DNA of 64,000 nt from Tsukamurella sp. TY48. Its GTDB lineage: Bacteria > Actinomycetota > Actinomycetes > Mycobacteriales > Mycobacteriaceae. The notes beneath the pieces are model-generated. The model did not search any database, was not told the origin of the DNA, and was given only the letters and a program-made list of their open reading frames with translations. Made by a program: the position numbers and the translations under genes. The stretch spans positions 2,108,001 through 2,172,000 of the forward strand of contig NZ_BPMV01000001.1 of NCBI RefSeq assembly GCF_019656655.1. Reading direction: 5' to 3'. Positions 55,869-63,393 of the stretch are shown here, piece after piece (the first letter of the stretch is position 1; each line of letters starts with the position of its first letter).

Positions 55869-57959
55869 ATGGTAGCCCAACAGCGAGCGATTGATCGAGT
55901 TCGCGATGCGTTCGTCGACGCCGGATGCACCGTGCGCGACCAGGGGCGCGGCTTCCGCGCATCAGCACCCGGGCACGGCCCCGGCGACGACTCGGTCGCT
56001 GTCTACGACGCCCGCGAGATGGTCTGGATCGAGTCCTACGCCGACGACAAGGCCGACGTGCTGGAGGCGCTCGGGCTGACCTTCGCAGACCTCTACGACA
56101 ACCCGAAGCGCGGGGTCGAGTACCGCTACCCCGACGGCCACACCGTCCGCCGACTTCCCGACCCGCAACGGGGGAAGACGATCCGCCAGGACCGCGGGCG
56201 CGAGGGCAACGACCTCTATCGCGTCGAGTTCCCGCCCGACGAGCCCGTCTACATCGTCGAGGGCGAGGGGAACGTGGAGGCCGTGGAGCGCGAGGGAGCC
56301 TCCGCGACAACCTCGTGCGGTGGCGCTCAGAGCCCCGACAAGGCCGACTGGTCCCCGCTGCGCGGACACGAGGCGATCATCGTCCGGGACGCCGACGATG
56401 CTGGCCGGACGTTCGTGAAGAAGGTCTGCGCGCAACTCGACGCCCTCAACGTCGGGTACCGCGTGGTCGAAGGGCTCAACGGCGCGCATGATGTGGTCGA
56501 CCACCTGGCGCTGGGGCACAGCCTCGACGACCTCGTGCCGGTGGAGGCCGAGGTTATCCCAATCCGGAGCAGGGTGAACAACTCGGACGCCGCACCCACC
56601 AATTCCGACGGCATCGTCGACGGACGCGATGAGTTCGCCGAGCTGTTCGCCGAGAGGTTCTCCGGCCGCTTCCTGCACGTTCACGGCATCGGCTGGTTGC
56701 ACTGGACCGGGACCGTGTGGGCCGAGGATCACGGCGACAAGCGTGCGATCCAGGCCGCGCGCAGTCTCGTGAAGTCCGCCTGGGCGAACTCGGTCGGAGC
56801 CTCCACGAAGCGTCTGAACCTGCTCAAGAAGGTCATGGACAACCTGGCGGGAGTCCTCAAGCTCGCCGAGGGCGTACTCAGCGCCACCGTCGCGGAACTC
56901 GACGCGGACCCGTACCTGCTGAACACGCCGACCGGAGTGGTCGACCTGCGTACCGGGGCTGTCGCTCCTCACGACCCCGCGCTGCTCATGACTCGGATCA
57001 CCCTCGCGGGCCCCGATCCGGCCAGCGGAGAGTGGCGGGACTTCACCGTGTCCACCCTCCGTGACAGCGAGGTCCGTCGGTACGTCCAGCGGATCCTCGG
57101 CATGGGCCTCATCGGCAAGGTGGAGCGGAACATCTTCCCGATCTGGATCGGCTCCGGCGGCAACGGCAAGGGCGCTATGTACGCGACCGTGAACGCCGTG
57201 CTCGGGGGCTACTCCACTGTCCTGCGGGCCGACGTGCTCGACGCGAACAACCGTCGTGAGCAGTACGAGCTGGCGGATCTTCGAGGAGCACGGCTGGCCT
57301 TCGTGTCCGAGGTGGAGGAGGGTATGCCGCTCTCCTCGCGGACCGTGAAGTGGCTGACTGGCGGCGACCGGCTCAAGACTCGCCAGATCTACAGGGCCCC
57401 CATCGAGTTCGACCCGTCCCACACCCTGTGCATGATCACGAACTTCCCGCCGGTCATCGTCGGTGACGACGGCGGGCTCAAGCGCCGCGTACGCCTCGTC
57501 GACTTCCCGGAACAGTTCACGGACGGGACCACCATCCGGGGAAAGACGCTCCCGGACTACCTCCAGCAGGACGCGGCGTCCGAGGTCGTCGCCTGGCTCA
57601 TTGCCGGGTGCGTGGACTACTTGCGTGACGGACTTGGGCCGACGCCCGCGGCGGTGGAGGCGAAGACCACGGAGTTTTTCGACGATGCAGATGTGGCGTG
57701 GATCTTCCTATCCGAGGAGTGCTCGATGGTGAGCCTCAACGACATCGGCGTCAGTCGCCCGGCCCTACACGCCGCGTACACGACCTGGTGCGCCAGCCGG
57801 GGCGTCGAGCCCAAGGACGCCGGATGGCTGACCAGCGAGGTCCGCAAGAAGTTGCCGAAGCTCAACGCCAACGGCGAACGCGTCAAGGCGGGAGGCAAGG
57901 GCGGACGGGTCTGGAAGGGCCTCGCGCTCGGGACGCTCAAGGGCGACCCCATCGGGTAG
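55869..57959 (+). CDS. Phage/plasmid primase-helicase (TOPRIM plus D5-type SF3 helicase)
   Basis: A 696-residue replication protein. Residues 125-225 hold a TOPRIM domain (YIVEGEGNVEAVE, IIVRDADDAGRT) typical of primases. The middle part matches D5_N, and the helicase has Walker A GSGGNGKGAM near 430, an FVSEVEEGMPLSSRTVKWLTGGD B region, and FPPVIVGDDGGLKRRVRLVDF sensor/Arg segment. It probably opens and primes the origin of the excised element, as in P4-like or Streptomyces-type integrative plasmids. ATG 55869 has weak SD. Confidence 0.9.
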   Translation: MVAQQRAIDRVRDAFVDAGCTVRDQGRGFRASAPGHGPGDDSVAVYDAREMVWIESYADDKADVLEALGLTFADLYDNPKRGVEYRYPDGHTVRRLPDPQRGKTIRQDRGREGNDLYRVEFPPDEPVYIVEGEGNVEAVEREGASATTSCGGAQSPDKADWSPLRGHEAIIVRDADDAGRTFVKKVCAQLDALNVGYRVVEGLNGAHDVVDHLALGHSLDDLVPVEAEVIPIRSRVNNSDAAPTNSDGIVDGRDEFAELFAERFSGRFLHVHGIGWLHWTGTVWAEDHGDKRAIQAARSLVKSAWANSVGASTKRLNLLKKVMDNLAGVLKLAEGVLSATVAELDADPYLLNTPTGVVDLRTGAVAPHDPALLMTRITLAGPDPASGEWRDFTVSTLRDSEVRRYVQRILGMGLIGKVERNIFPIWIGSGGNGKGAMYATVNAVLGGYSTVLRADVLDANNRREQYELADLRGARLAFVSEVEEGMPLSSRTVKWLTGGDRLKTRQIYRAPIEFDPSHTLCMITNFPPVIVGDDGGLKRRVRLVDFPEQFTDGTTIRGKTLPDYLQQDAASEVVAWLIAGCVDYLRDGLGPTPAAVEAKTTEFFDDADVAWIFLSEECSMVSLNDIGVSRPALHAAYTTWCASRGVEPKDAGWLTSEVRKKLPKLNANGERVKAGGKGGRVWKGLALGTLKGDPIG

Positions 57960-58134
57960 GCGGGTACAGCGGGTACAGCCCTCCAGGGGAGGTGCTTCGT
58001 GAGCACGAGCTGAGTGAATGCTTGCGGCGGGATGTACTGCCTGTACCCCGCGATGCCTGACCTGCAGAAACTGCGCGCACCGATTGGTGTGGCAAGAACG
58101 GGCCCACCTCGGGCCACAACCGAAGGAGAACATG

Positions 58135-58371
58135 ATGAACAACCAGACGACTGAGCAGGACCCGTACGGCGACACCTGCCGCACCTGCGAGCGCGCGGCC
58201 CTCGCGGTTCGGATGAAGCAGCCGAACCCGTTTGCGGCACCTCCCGGCGGTGAGCCTCCCGTGACGCTGCATCAGCCCGTGAGTATCGCACCGATGCTCG
58301 ATGGCTCGATGCGCGCGGACTATGTGTGTCCCGCTGGGCACACGTGGTTCACGTCGTATCACGCTGCGTGA
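58135..58371 (+). CDS. Small zinc-finger-like protein
   Basis: A 78-residue protein with two Cys groups: DTCRTCERAA near the N-terminus and VCPAGHTW near the C-terminus, able to make one zinc site (CxxC with CxxGH). GGAG lies 6 bp before ATG 58135 (ATG 58132 is possible). A terminator follows. Such small zinc proteins are common cargo of actinobacterial integrative elements; role unknown. Confidence 0.65.
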   Translation: MNNQTTEQDPYGDTCRTCERAALAVRMKQPNPFAAPPGGEPPVTLHQPVSIAPMLDGSMRADYVCPAGHTWFTSYHAA

Positions 58372-58377
58372 CAGAAT

Positions 58378-58402
58378 CTCCCGGTCCCTGTGTGACCGGG
58401 AG
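58378..58402 (+). terminator. Rho-independent terminator
   Basis: A perfect 9-bp stem (CTCCCGGTC / GACCGGGAG) with a 7-base loop and following TTTC, seven bases after the stop of the small zinc protein. Confidence 0.85.
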
Positions 58403-58704
58403 TTTCTTGCTCGCCGGTTTTGACCACTTGGCAAAAGATACCGAGCAGGTGGTCTAAAACTGCACCACCTGGGCCCTGAGCGCGAGAGGTTCTCAAGAAT
58501 TCTCGGATGATCCGCCGGGGCGTCTACCTGCGACAACCTTCGACTTGCCTATCGAAAACAGATAGGTAGCAACATGTTTCGTCGCTATCGGCCCTTGTGG
58601 ACCGTAGGGGTCGTGTACCGATCTCGAGCCTGGTGGCAAGGACCTGTCCCAGTCGACAGTGTCCAACCTGCGGGGCCTGAACAGGTGGCGTGTCGATCTC
58701 ATGG
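58403..58704. other. Gene-free stretch with two inverted repeats
   Basis: No coding region is supported. CAGGTGGT/ACCACCTG (58446-58453 and 58464-58471) is a perfect 8-bp inverted repeat with a 10-base spacer. CCTATC/GATAGG (58548-58553 and 58561-58566) is a second, 6-bp pair. The base composition is lower in GC than the chromosome. It may be an origin, an attachment junction or control DNA. Confidence 0.4.
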
Positions 58705-59322
58705 TTAGCGCAGATTGATCGGTGGGCGCTGGTCCGCGCGCGGAGGATGAGAGGGAGGCATCTTGTTCGACTTCGACCGATTGCAACGCCAACATAGGGT
58801 CTGCAGGTTCTCGGGTGTAGACACTCCACCTCGCGACACAGGGATGATGTGGTCGATCTCAAGTAGGAGGTTCGGTTCGGTTGCCATCGAGAGCGAGCAG
58901 ATCTGGCACGTGTAGTTGTCGCGTCTCTTGATCGAGTTCCGCAACGTGGAGGTCATGAGGGCACGCTGACCGGCTGCACTCTTCCGGAATCGGATCTTCT
59001 GAGACATGAGCTCGATCAGCGTGTCGACCGTCTGGCCCTTCATGTCGACGACGGTGCGCTGCGAGCTGTTTCCCCCGGCGCTCACGTACTCGAATAGATA
59101 ACGGGGGTAAGGGACTGTGATAGGGGAGAGGTTGACGCCCACCTGTTCCATGAACTCGGCTGTGTAGTGCTTCAGTATGAACGCGGGCGGGCTGAACGAT
59201 TGGGTGATCTCCTGCTCGCGGCGTTCCAGATTCGCAAGGGCCGCTTCGAGGCGGCTGATGTCCCGCCCAAGGTTCTCGACCCGCGTGAGGTGCTGTTCGT
59301 CTGCCTTGATGTTGAAGTACTT
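58705..59322 (-). pseudogene. HNH endonuclease, C-terminal part, gene split by IS3 insertion
   Basis: The frame is open from the IS edge to the stop: 205 residues. First comes a coiled coil (HLTRVENLGRDISRLEAALANLERREQEI), then a middle domain (YLFEYVSAGGNSSQRTVV), then an HNH nuclease domain with CQICS, EIDHIIPVSRGG and ENLQTLCWRCNRSKSNK, which has all zinc Cys and catalytic His. Its N-terminal part is at 60609-60845 on the same strand. Removing the IS joins the two in frame into a 284-codon protein. A shorter start at 59151 could still make the HNH part alone. Confidence 0.75.
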
Positions 59323-59348
59323 GGGTCTGCTGAAGGTTTCGTTGTCAC
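59323..59348 (+). repeat. IS3-family left terminal inverted repeat
   Basis: 26 bp, complementary to 60583-60608 with two mismatches (TT against TAG/GAA region in the middle). Confidence 0.88.
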
Positions 59349-59364
59349 TTCAGCTCAGTGATTG

Positions 59365-60240
59365 TTAGGCCGCGTTGGCGGCTGTGTAGATCATCTCAAA
59401 TTCGATGGGTGTGAGCTTGCCGAGTGTGCGTTGTCGCCGGCGGCGGTGGTAGGTCCGTTCGATCCAGACGACGATTGCCGTCCGCAGTTCCTGGCGGGTG
59501 GTCCACTGCTGGCGGTCGAGGACGTTCTTCTGCAGCAGCGAGAAGAACGATTCCATCGCTGCGTTGTCCCCGGCGGAGCCGACCCTGCCCATCGAACCGC
59601 TGAGCTGAAACCTGTTGAGCTGCTCGGTGAACCGGCGTGATCGGAACTGGCTACCTCGATCCGAGTGCACTACGCATCCGGCAACCGCGGCAGGGCCACC
59701 GCGCCGGGTCACGGCGCTGTTGATGGCGTTGACCGCGATGCGGGTCTTCATCCGTTCGTCGATCGAGTATCCGACGATCCGATTCGCATAGACGTCTTTG
59801 ACCGCGCACAGATACAACTTGCCCTCGCGGGTGTGGTGCTCTGTGATATCAGTGAGCCACAAACGGTTCGGGGCCTCAGCGGAGAACTCGCGTTCTACCA
59901 GGTCGTCATGGACCGGCGGTCCGGGACGTTTGCCGCTGCCGCGCCGGCGGCTGTGCGCGGAGAACAGACCAGCTTGTGAGCACAGCCGCCACACTCGCCG
60001 CTCCGACACACTGTGACCGGCAGCGACGAGTTCGTCGGCGATGAACCGATACCCGAACTCCGGATCATCACGATGGACATCGACCGCAGCATTAGTCACC
60101 ACCGCATCATCGACATCACGGTCACAGACTGGAACAGCGCTCCAGGCATAGAAGGCTTGGCGGGAGAACTTCAGAACCCGGCAGGTCACCGCGACGGCAA
60201 TCCCGTCAGCGGCCAGCTCGCGGACCAGCGGGAACATCAT
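59365..60240 (-). CDS. IS3-family transposase, OrfB
   Basis: A 291-residue DDE recombinase. An N-terminal HTH_21 part (CRVLKFSRQAFYAW, RRVWRLCSQAGLFS) is followed by the rve core with Asp in WLTDITEH, Asp in VVHSDRGSQF and Glu in NAAMESFFSLLQ, the full DDE set. The ATG overlaps the orfA stop (ATGA) next to CCCCAAAA, which could also allow a -1 frameshift to make an OrfAB fusion. Confidence 0.93.
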   Translation of the reverse strand: MMFPLVRELAADGIAVAVTCRVLKFSRQAFYAWSAVPVCDRDVDDAVVTNAAVDVHRDDPEFGYRFIADELVAAGHSVSERRVWRLCSQAGLFSAHSRRRGSGKRPGPPVHDDLVEREFSAEAPNRLWLTDITEHHTREGKLYLCAVKDVYANRIVGYSIDERMKTRIAVNAINSAVTRRGGPAAVAGCVVHSDRGSQFRSRRFTEQLNRFQLSGSMGRVGSAGDNAAMESFFSLLQKNVLDRQQWTTRQELRTAIVVWIERTYHRRRRQRTLGKLTPIEFEMIYTAANAA

Positions 60241-60536
60241 TTTGGGGACGAACCGAGCTTCAGATTCGCCTGCGACAAATACGCCGCCGCCCGCCGAAGG
60301 ACTTCATTCTCCTGCTCCAACAGCCGGATCCGCCGCCGCGCTTCCCGCAGCTCCTTCGCCTCGTCCCGGCTCACACCGGGACGAACACCGTCATCGACAT
60401 CGTCTTGCCGCAGCCACCGCCGCAAACACGACTCCGCGATCCCGAAATCCTCCGCTACCTGTTTGAGCGAGACCTGCCCCGACCTGGCCACGCGGACCAC
60501 ATCAGCACGGAACTCCTCTGGATACGCCTTCGGCAT
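60237..60536 (-). CDS. IS3-family transposase, OrfA
   Basis: A 99-residue HTH_Tnp_1 protein: MPKAYPEEFRADVVRVARSG, VAEDFGIAESCLRRWLRQ, then a leucine zipper (LREARRRIRLLEQENEVLRRAAAYL). It binds the IS ends. Together with OrfB it appears intact, so the element may still be active. Confidence 0.92.
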   Translation of the reverse strand: MPKAYPEEFRADVVRVARSGQVSLKQVAEDFGIAESCLRRWLRQDDVDDGVRPGVSRDEAKELREARRRIRLLEQENEVLRRAAAYLSQANLKLGSSPK

Positions 60537-60582
60537 GGTCGATCATCCTTCCAGCAACAGTCCGCAGACCGCTACAGATCAG

Positions 60583-60608
60583 GTGACAACTAGACCTTCA
60601 GCAGACCC
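60583..60608 (-). repeat. IS3-family right terminal inverted repeat
   Basis: 26 bp, partner of 59323-59348; the last bases read GCAGACCC next to the interrupted gene. Confidence 0.88.
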
Positions 60609-60845
60609 GATCTCGGCGACGTAGTTGGCGATGTCGTTGTGTTCTGCGACAACGGCGGCGATCTGGGTCTTGCGTGCTTGGAACGGTTCGCTACTGAAGT
60701 AGCGCTTCATCCGCATGTAGCGGATCGCACGGTATGCCAGGTAGATCGCGCCGCCGGCTCCGGCCACCGCTGCCAGGAAGGGGAGGATCCTGATCAGGAA
60801 GCTGATGATGACGACAAGGATGCCGAGCGCCAGTAGGTATTGCAT
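60609..60845 (-). pseudogene. N-terminal part of the split membrane-HNH gene
   Basis: The frame starts at ATG 60845 and runs 79 codons to the IS edge. It has one long or two short TM segments (LLALGILVVIISFLIRILPFLAAVAGAGGAIYLAYRAI), then a basic turn and the start of a coiled coil (KTQIAAVVAEHNDIANYVAEI) that continues in the other fragment. As it stands, translation would run ten or so codons into the IS. The intact form would be an inner-membrane-anchored HNH nuclease. Confidence 0.7.
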
Positions 60846-61045
60846 GTCCGGTTCGTGCCCTTCGCGTGTTTCTTAGCGTGAGGGGACGGACAGTATCAAC
60901 CCGTGGGTGCCCAGGTTCCGCGAACCGTCGTGAAGGGGTGTCCGACGCGTGAGAGTTCTTCTGGTCGCTGTCGGTCCCCAGGCCGGCATGTGCATTCCTG
61001 TTCCTTTGGTGTATCGAGCTCGAGTCCGGTGAGCCTCAGCGATGG

Positions 61046-61216
61046 CTACCGCTCGCGCCAGACCAGTGTGGTGTCCACGGTGGCGGTGTGCCCACAATCG
61101 CGGCAGTACAGCGTCCGTGCTCGGGCGAGGTTGTCGAATCCGAGGAGCGCATGGTTCGGACGGTAGGGCTGACCGCACCCCTCGCAGCGCGGCGGCAGCT
61201 TCTCGACCCACGGCAT
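61046..61216 (-). CDS. Small zinc-ribbon protein
   Basis: A 56-residue protein with two CxxC pairs, CEGCG and CRDCG, 28 residues apart, forming a zinc ribbon. It starts at ATG 61216 (MPWVEKLPPRC) and ends in DTTLVWRER. The open frame upstream overlaps the divergent gene and is not believed. Similar short zinc ribbons exist in actinobacterial phages and elements; role unknown. Confidence 0.5.
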   Translation of the reverse strand: MPWVEKLPPRCEGCGQPYRPNHALLGFDNLARARTLYCRDCGHTATVDTTLVWRER

Positions 61217-61283
61217 GGGCCAGACGGTACGGCGGGGGACTGACATCCCTGCGGGATCGGACGACGCCCAATATGGTCGCACC

Positions 61284-62201
61284 ATGGCGAAACGTACCGG
61301 CAGCAACGTAGTCGGCGATCTCCGGGAACTTGAGGTAACAGGGTTACTGCTGGAACACGGTCTCGCGATCAATGCTCTGACTTCTTCAGACACCGGCTGG
61401 GATCTGCACTGCCATGTTCCGGACGACTTGATCTACAACGCTTCCCTCGCCGGTACGCAGTCGTGGACACTCTCCGGGCACACCGCGCACATTCAGGTCA
61501 AGGCTGCGAATCGCGACAAGCTGAGGCTGGGTACGGTGCAGGGATGGATCACGGGAACTGCCTCTGGTGTACCGACATTCATGTTTGGAACGCTTCGTGG
61601 CAACCCGGTGTTCTGCGCACCGGTTGACCTTCAGGCATGGCTGCGGAGGGCACGCATATACGTCTCCGACGACGAGAAGCACGCCTACACATACATGGGG
61701 AGAGAGACGGTTAGACAGGCTCCGATAACCATCCATCCGTATAAGAAGGCGAGATTTCCGTCGGTGCTCCGACTTTGGACCCATCGCCCGACGGTTGCCC
61801 TCGCCGTAGAGGGGTTAACGGCGTGGGTGAATCACGAGACCGATGACCTCGTAGGTATCGAGTCCGTCGTGGAGGATCTGGCGAACGCGATTTGGGCGGA
61901 CGAAGGGGTGAATCGGGACACGGAGAGCTGTGCTCTCCGGACCACCATGGAGCAGCTGTATCGGGCCGCTGGCGTCGACGAGGCCGAGGAGCGTATCGAC
62001 GGCTTTCTAACAAGCGGTGAACCGCATCGACTTACTCACGGCGATGGGAAGTTCACACGGGAGACAGTTTCCCCGACGATCGCGCGCCTGATCGTCAGTG
62101 AGGAGGGAGCCCGGCGGTCAGCTGTCAACCTCCTCGAATCCTTGGTCTGGCTGCGGAACACCGAAGATGGCGACACGAACGCCTTTCGGAGGCAGAGTTG
62201 A
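61284..62201 (+). CDS. Protein with PD-(D/E)XK-like nuclease core (DUF4365-like)
   Basis: A 305-residue protein. Residues 1-80 read like a restriction-type fold: a helix VGDLRELEVTGLLLEHG, strand with TSSDTGWDLHCHV (Asp), then HTAHIQVKAANRD, which gives Asp ... Gln-x-Lys as in DUF4365 and related enzymes. The rest is helical and unknown. Base use is less GC-rich than the chromosome, as for imported genes. It lies in an accessory stretch and may be a defence nuclease. The ATG at 61284 follows a GGTCGCACC stretch with no clear SD. Confidence 0.5.
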   Translation: MAKRTGSNVVGDLRELEVTGLLLEHGLAINALTSSDTGWDLHCHVPDDLIYNASLAGTQSWTLSGHTAHIQVKAANRDKLRLGTVQGWITGTASGVPTFMFGTLRGNPVFCAPVDLQAWLRRARIYVSDDEKHAYTYMGRETVRQAPITIHPYKKARFPSVLRLWTHRPTVALAVEGLTAWVNHETDDLVGIESVVEDLANAIWADEGVNRDTESCALRTTMEQLYRAAGVDEAEERIDGFLTSGEPHRLTHGDGKFTRETVSPTIARLIVSEEGARRSAVNLLESLVWLRNTEDGDTNAFRRQS

Positions 62202-62317
62202 ACCCGCTGAATACGCACGTAGGGCGGCTGCACTTCTCGACCCAGACCCGGGTTCGGCGGGCGGCCGAGATCCCCGGTTAAGTCTTCGTCGCCGCGAGCC
62301 CGGTCGAGAATGTCTGT

Positions 62318-63169
62318 ATGGAGCGGCAGATCGACTTCTCACGTGACCGGCAGATGTTGTGCGGTCGGTGCGAGCATCAGTGGCGGGTGGACCTGGAGTG
62401 GATCGACGGGTGGGAGCAGGGTGCAGAGCTGTGCCCCGGCTGCGGTGTGAACTGCGAGTCGGAAGATGCGCCTCGGGTCACCGTCGATCCTGATGACGTG
62501 GCCTTGGATGACCAGCTTGTGACCAGTCTCTTCTGGTATCACACCAGCACATATCCAGACTGGCCCACGACGAACTTTGATCCTGCCGCTCACCTCGATC
62601 CCGTTGTTCAGCAGATGATGGGTGGAGCTGGGGCGGTTGCGGACTGGTCTGTTCGTCAACGAGCCAAGGCGCTCCACGTCGGGACGTATGAGGCTGCCGT
62701 CGAGAACATGCTCAGGCGCATCACGGACCAGAACGACCAGGGGAGTCAGTTCTACCTGTATCGGGTGCACGTCGAACCGTCGGCGGTGGTTCGAGAGGGA
62801 TGGGCACCCGAGAGGACCAACGGTGTCGGTGATGTAGCCCTCGATGAGGTCTGTCCACCGGGAATCGATGCCGCGCGGTACCTCAACTACTTCGAGGACC
62901 GTGGCGGCGTGTCTCTCGCGTTGGGGCGCGACGCGATCCGAGGGGTGCAGCGGATCGCCGTGCCACTCGGCGACGCAGCAGATGCGGGCTGGGTGCGGCG
63001 CGTTGCGGGTGAGATCGAAGCCGCGTCGCCCGTCGCGCCCGAACGCGAAGCGAGCGAACTGCTGCGGCGCGACGACCTTCTCAGGTCTGGCTATGTCAAC
63101 TCCGTTGGGCTCCACCACGACGGCTTGACCTGGCTCCAGGCGAGCAGCGTTGAAGGAGTTCGCGTGTGA
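62318..63169 (+). CDS. Zinc-ribbon protein with possible ADP-ribosyltransferase-like domain
   Basis: A 283-residue protein. The first 50 residues carry CGRC and CPGC (zinc ribbon). A second domain from about 70 has LFWYHTSTYPDWPTTNF, ALHVGTYEAAVENML and FYLYRVHVEPSAVVREGW, a sequence style seen in ART/RES-like NAD-using toxins, where a His-Thr-Ser and later Tyr and Glu matter. This link is weak. A short DUF1737 gene follows. No antitoxin was found. Confidence 0.5.
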   Translation: MERQIDFSRDRQMLCGRCEHQWRVDLEWIDGWEQGAELCPGCGVNCESEDAPRVTVDPDDVALDDQLVTSLFWYHTSTYPDWPTTNFDPAAHLDPVVQQMMGGAGAVADWSVRQRAKALHVGTYEAAVENMLRRITDQNDQGSQFYLYRVHVEPSAVVREGWAPERTNGVGDVALDEVCPPGIDAARYLNYFEDRGGVSLALGRDAIRGVQRIAVPLGDAADAGWVRRVAGEIEAASPVAPEREASELLRRDDLLRSGYVNSVGLHHDGLTWLQASSVEGVRV

Positions 63170-63179
63170 GAATTTCGGT

Positions 63180-63383
63180 ATGAGTGATCGGTTCCCGCGG
63201 TATCGGGTGTTGACCGGGCCGGATGACGCGACGTTCTGCTTCCGGGTCAGCGAGGCTTTGGATCTGGGATTCGTGCTCCAGGGCGGGCCGGCGGTCACGT
63301 TCGGGGAGGGTTCGGTGATCGTTGCTCAGGCCGTGGTGTGGCCGGGGCCCGGCGAGCCGCCTCGAGTTCCGGTCGATCGCTAG
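63180..63383 (+). CDS. DUF1737-family small protein
   Basis: A 67-residue protein, YRVLTGPDDATFCFRVSEALDLGFVLQGGPAVTF then VIVAQAVVWP, which matches the DUF1737 pattern well. The start ATG at 63180 is 10 bp after the preceding gene. Family function is unknown. Confidence 0.72.
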   Translation: MSDRFPRYRVLTGPDDATFCFRVSEALDLGFVLQGGPAVTFGEGSVIVAQAVVWPGPGEPPRVPVDR

Positions 63384-63393
63384 AGCGCCGGGC

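Larger units (their letters stand above)
59323..60608 (-). mobile_element. IS3-family insertion sequence
   Basis: A 1,286-bp element with orfA and orfB on the minus strand and terminal inverted repeats of 26 bp, 24 identical (59323-59348 and 60583-60608), beginning GGGTCTGCTGAAGG. It splits the HNH gene. No target-site duplication is visible (flanks CTT and GAT on the plus strand), so ends may have been altered or the duplication lost. Confidence 0.9.

Noticed and set aside
59362-60016. Plus-strand frames across the IS
   Set aside because: They are antisense shadows of the DDE transposase.
60873-61271. 132-codon frame on the minus strand
   Set aside because: It overlaps the zinc-ribbon gene in another frame and has shadow composition; no motif.
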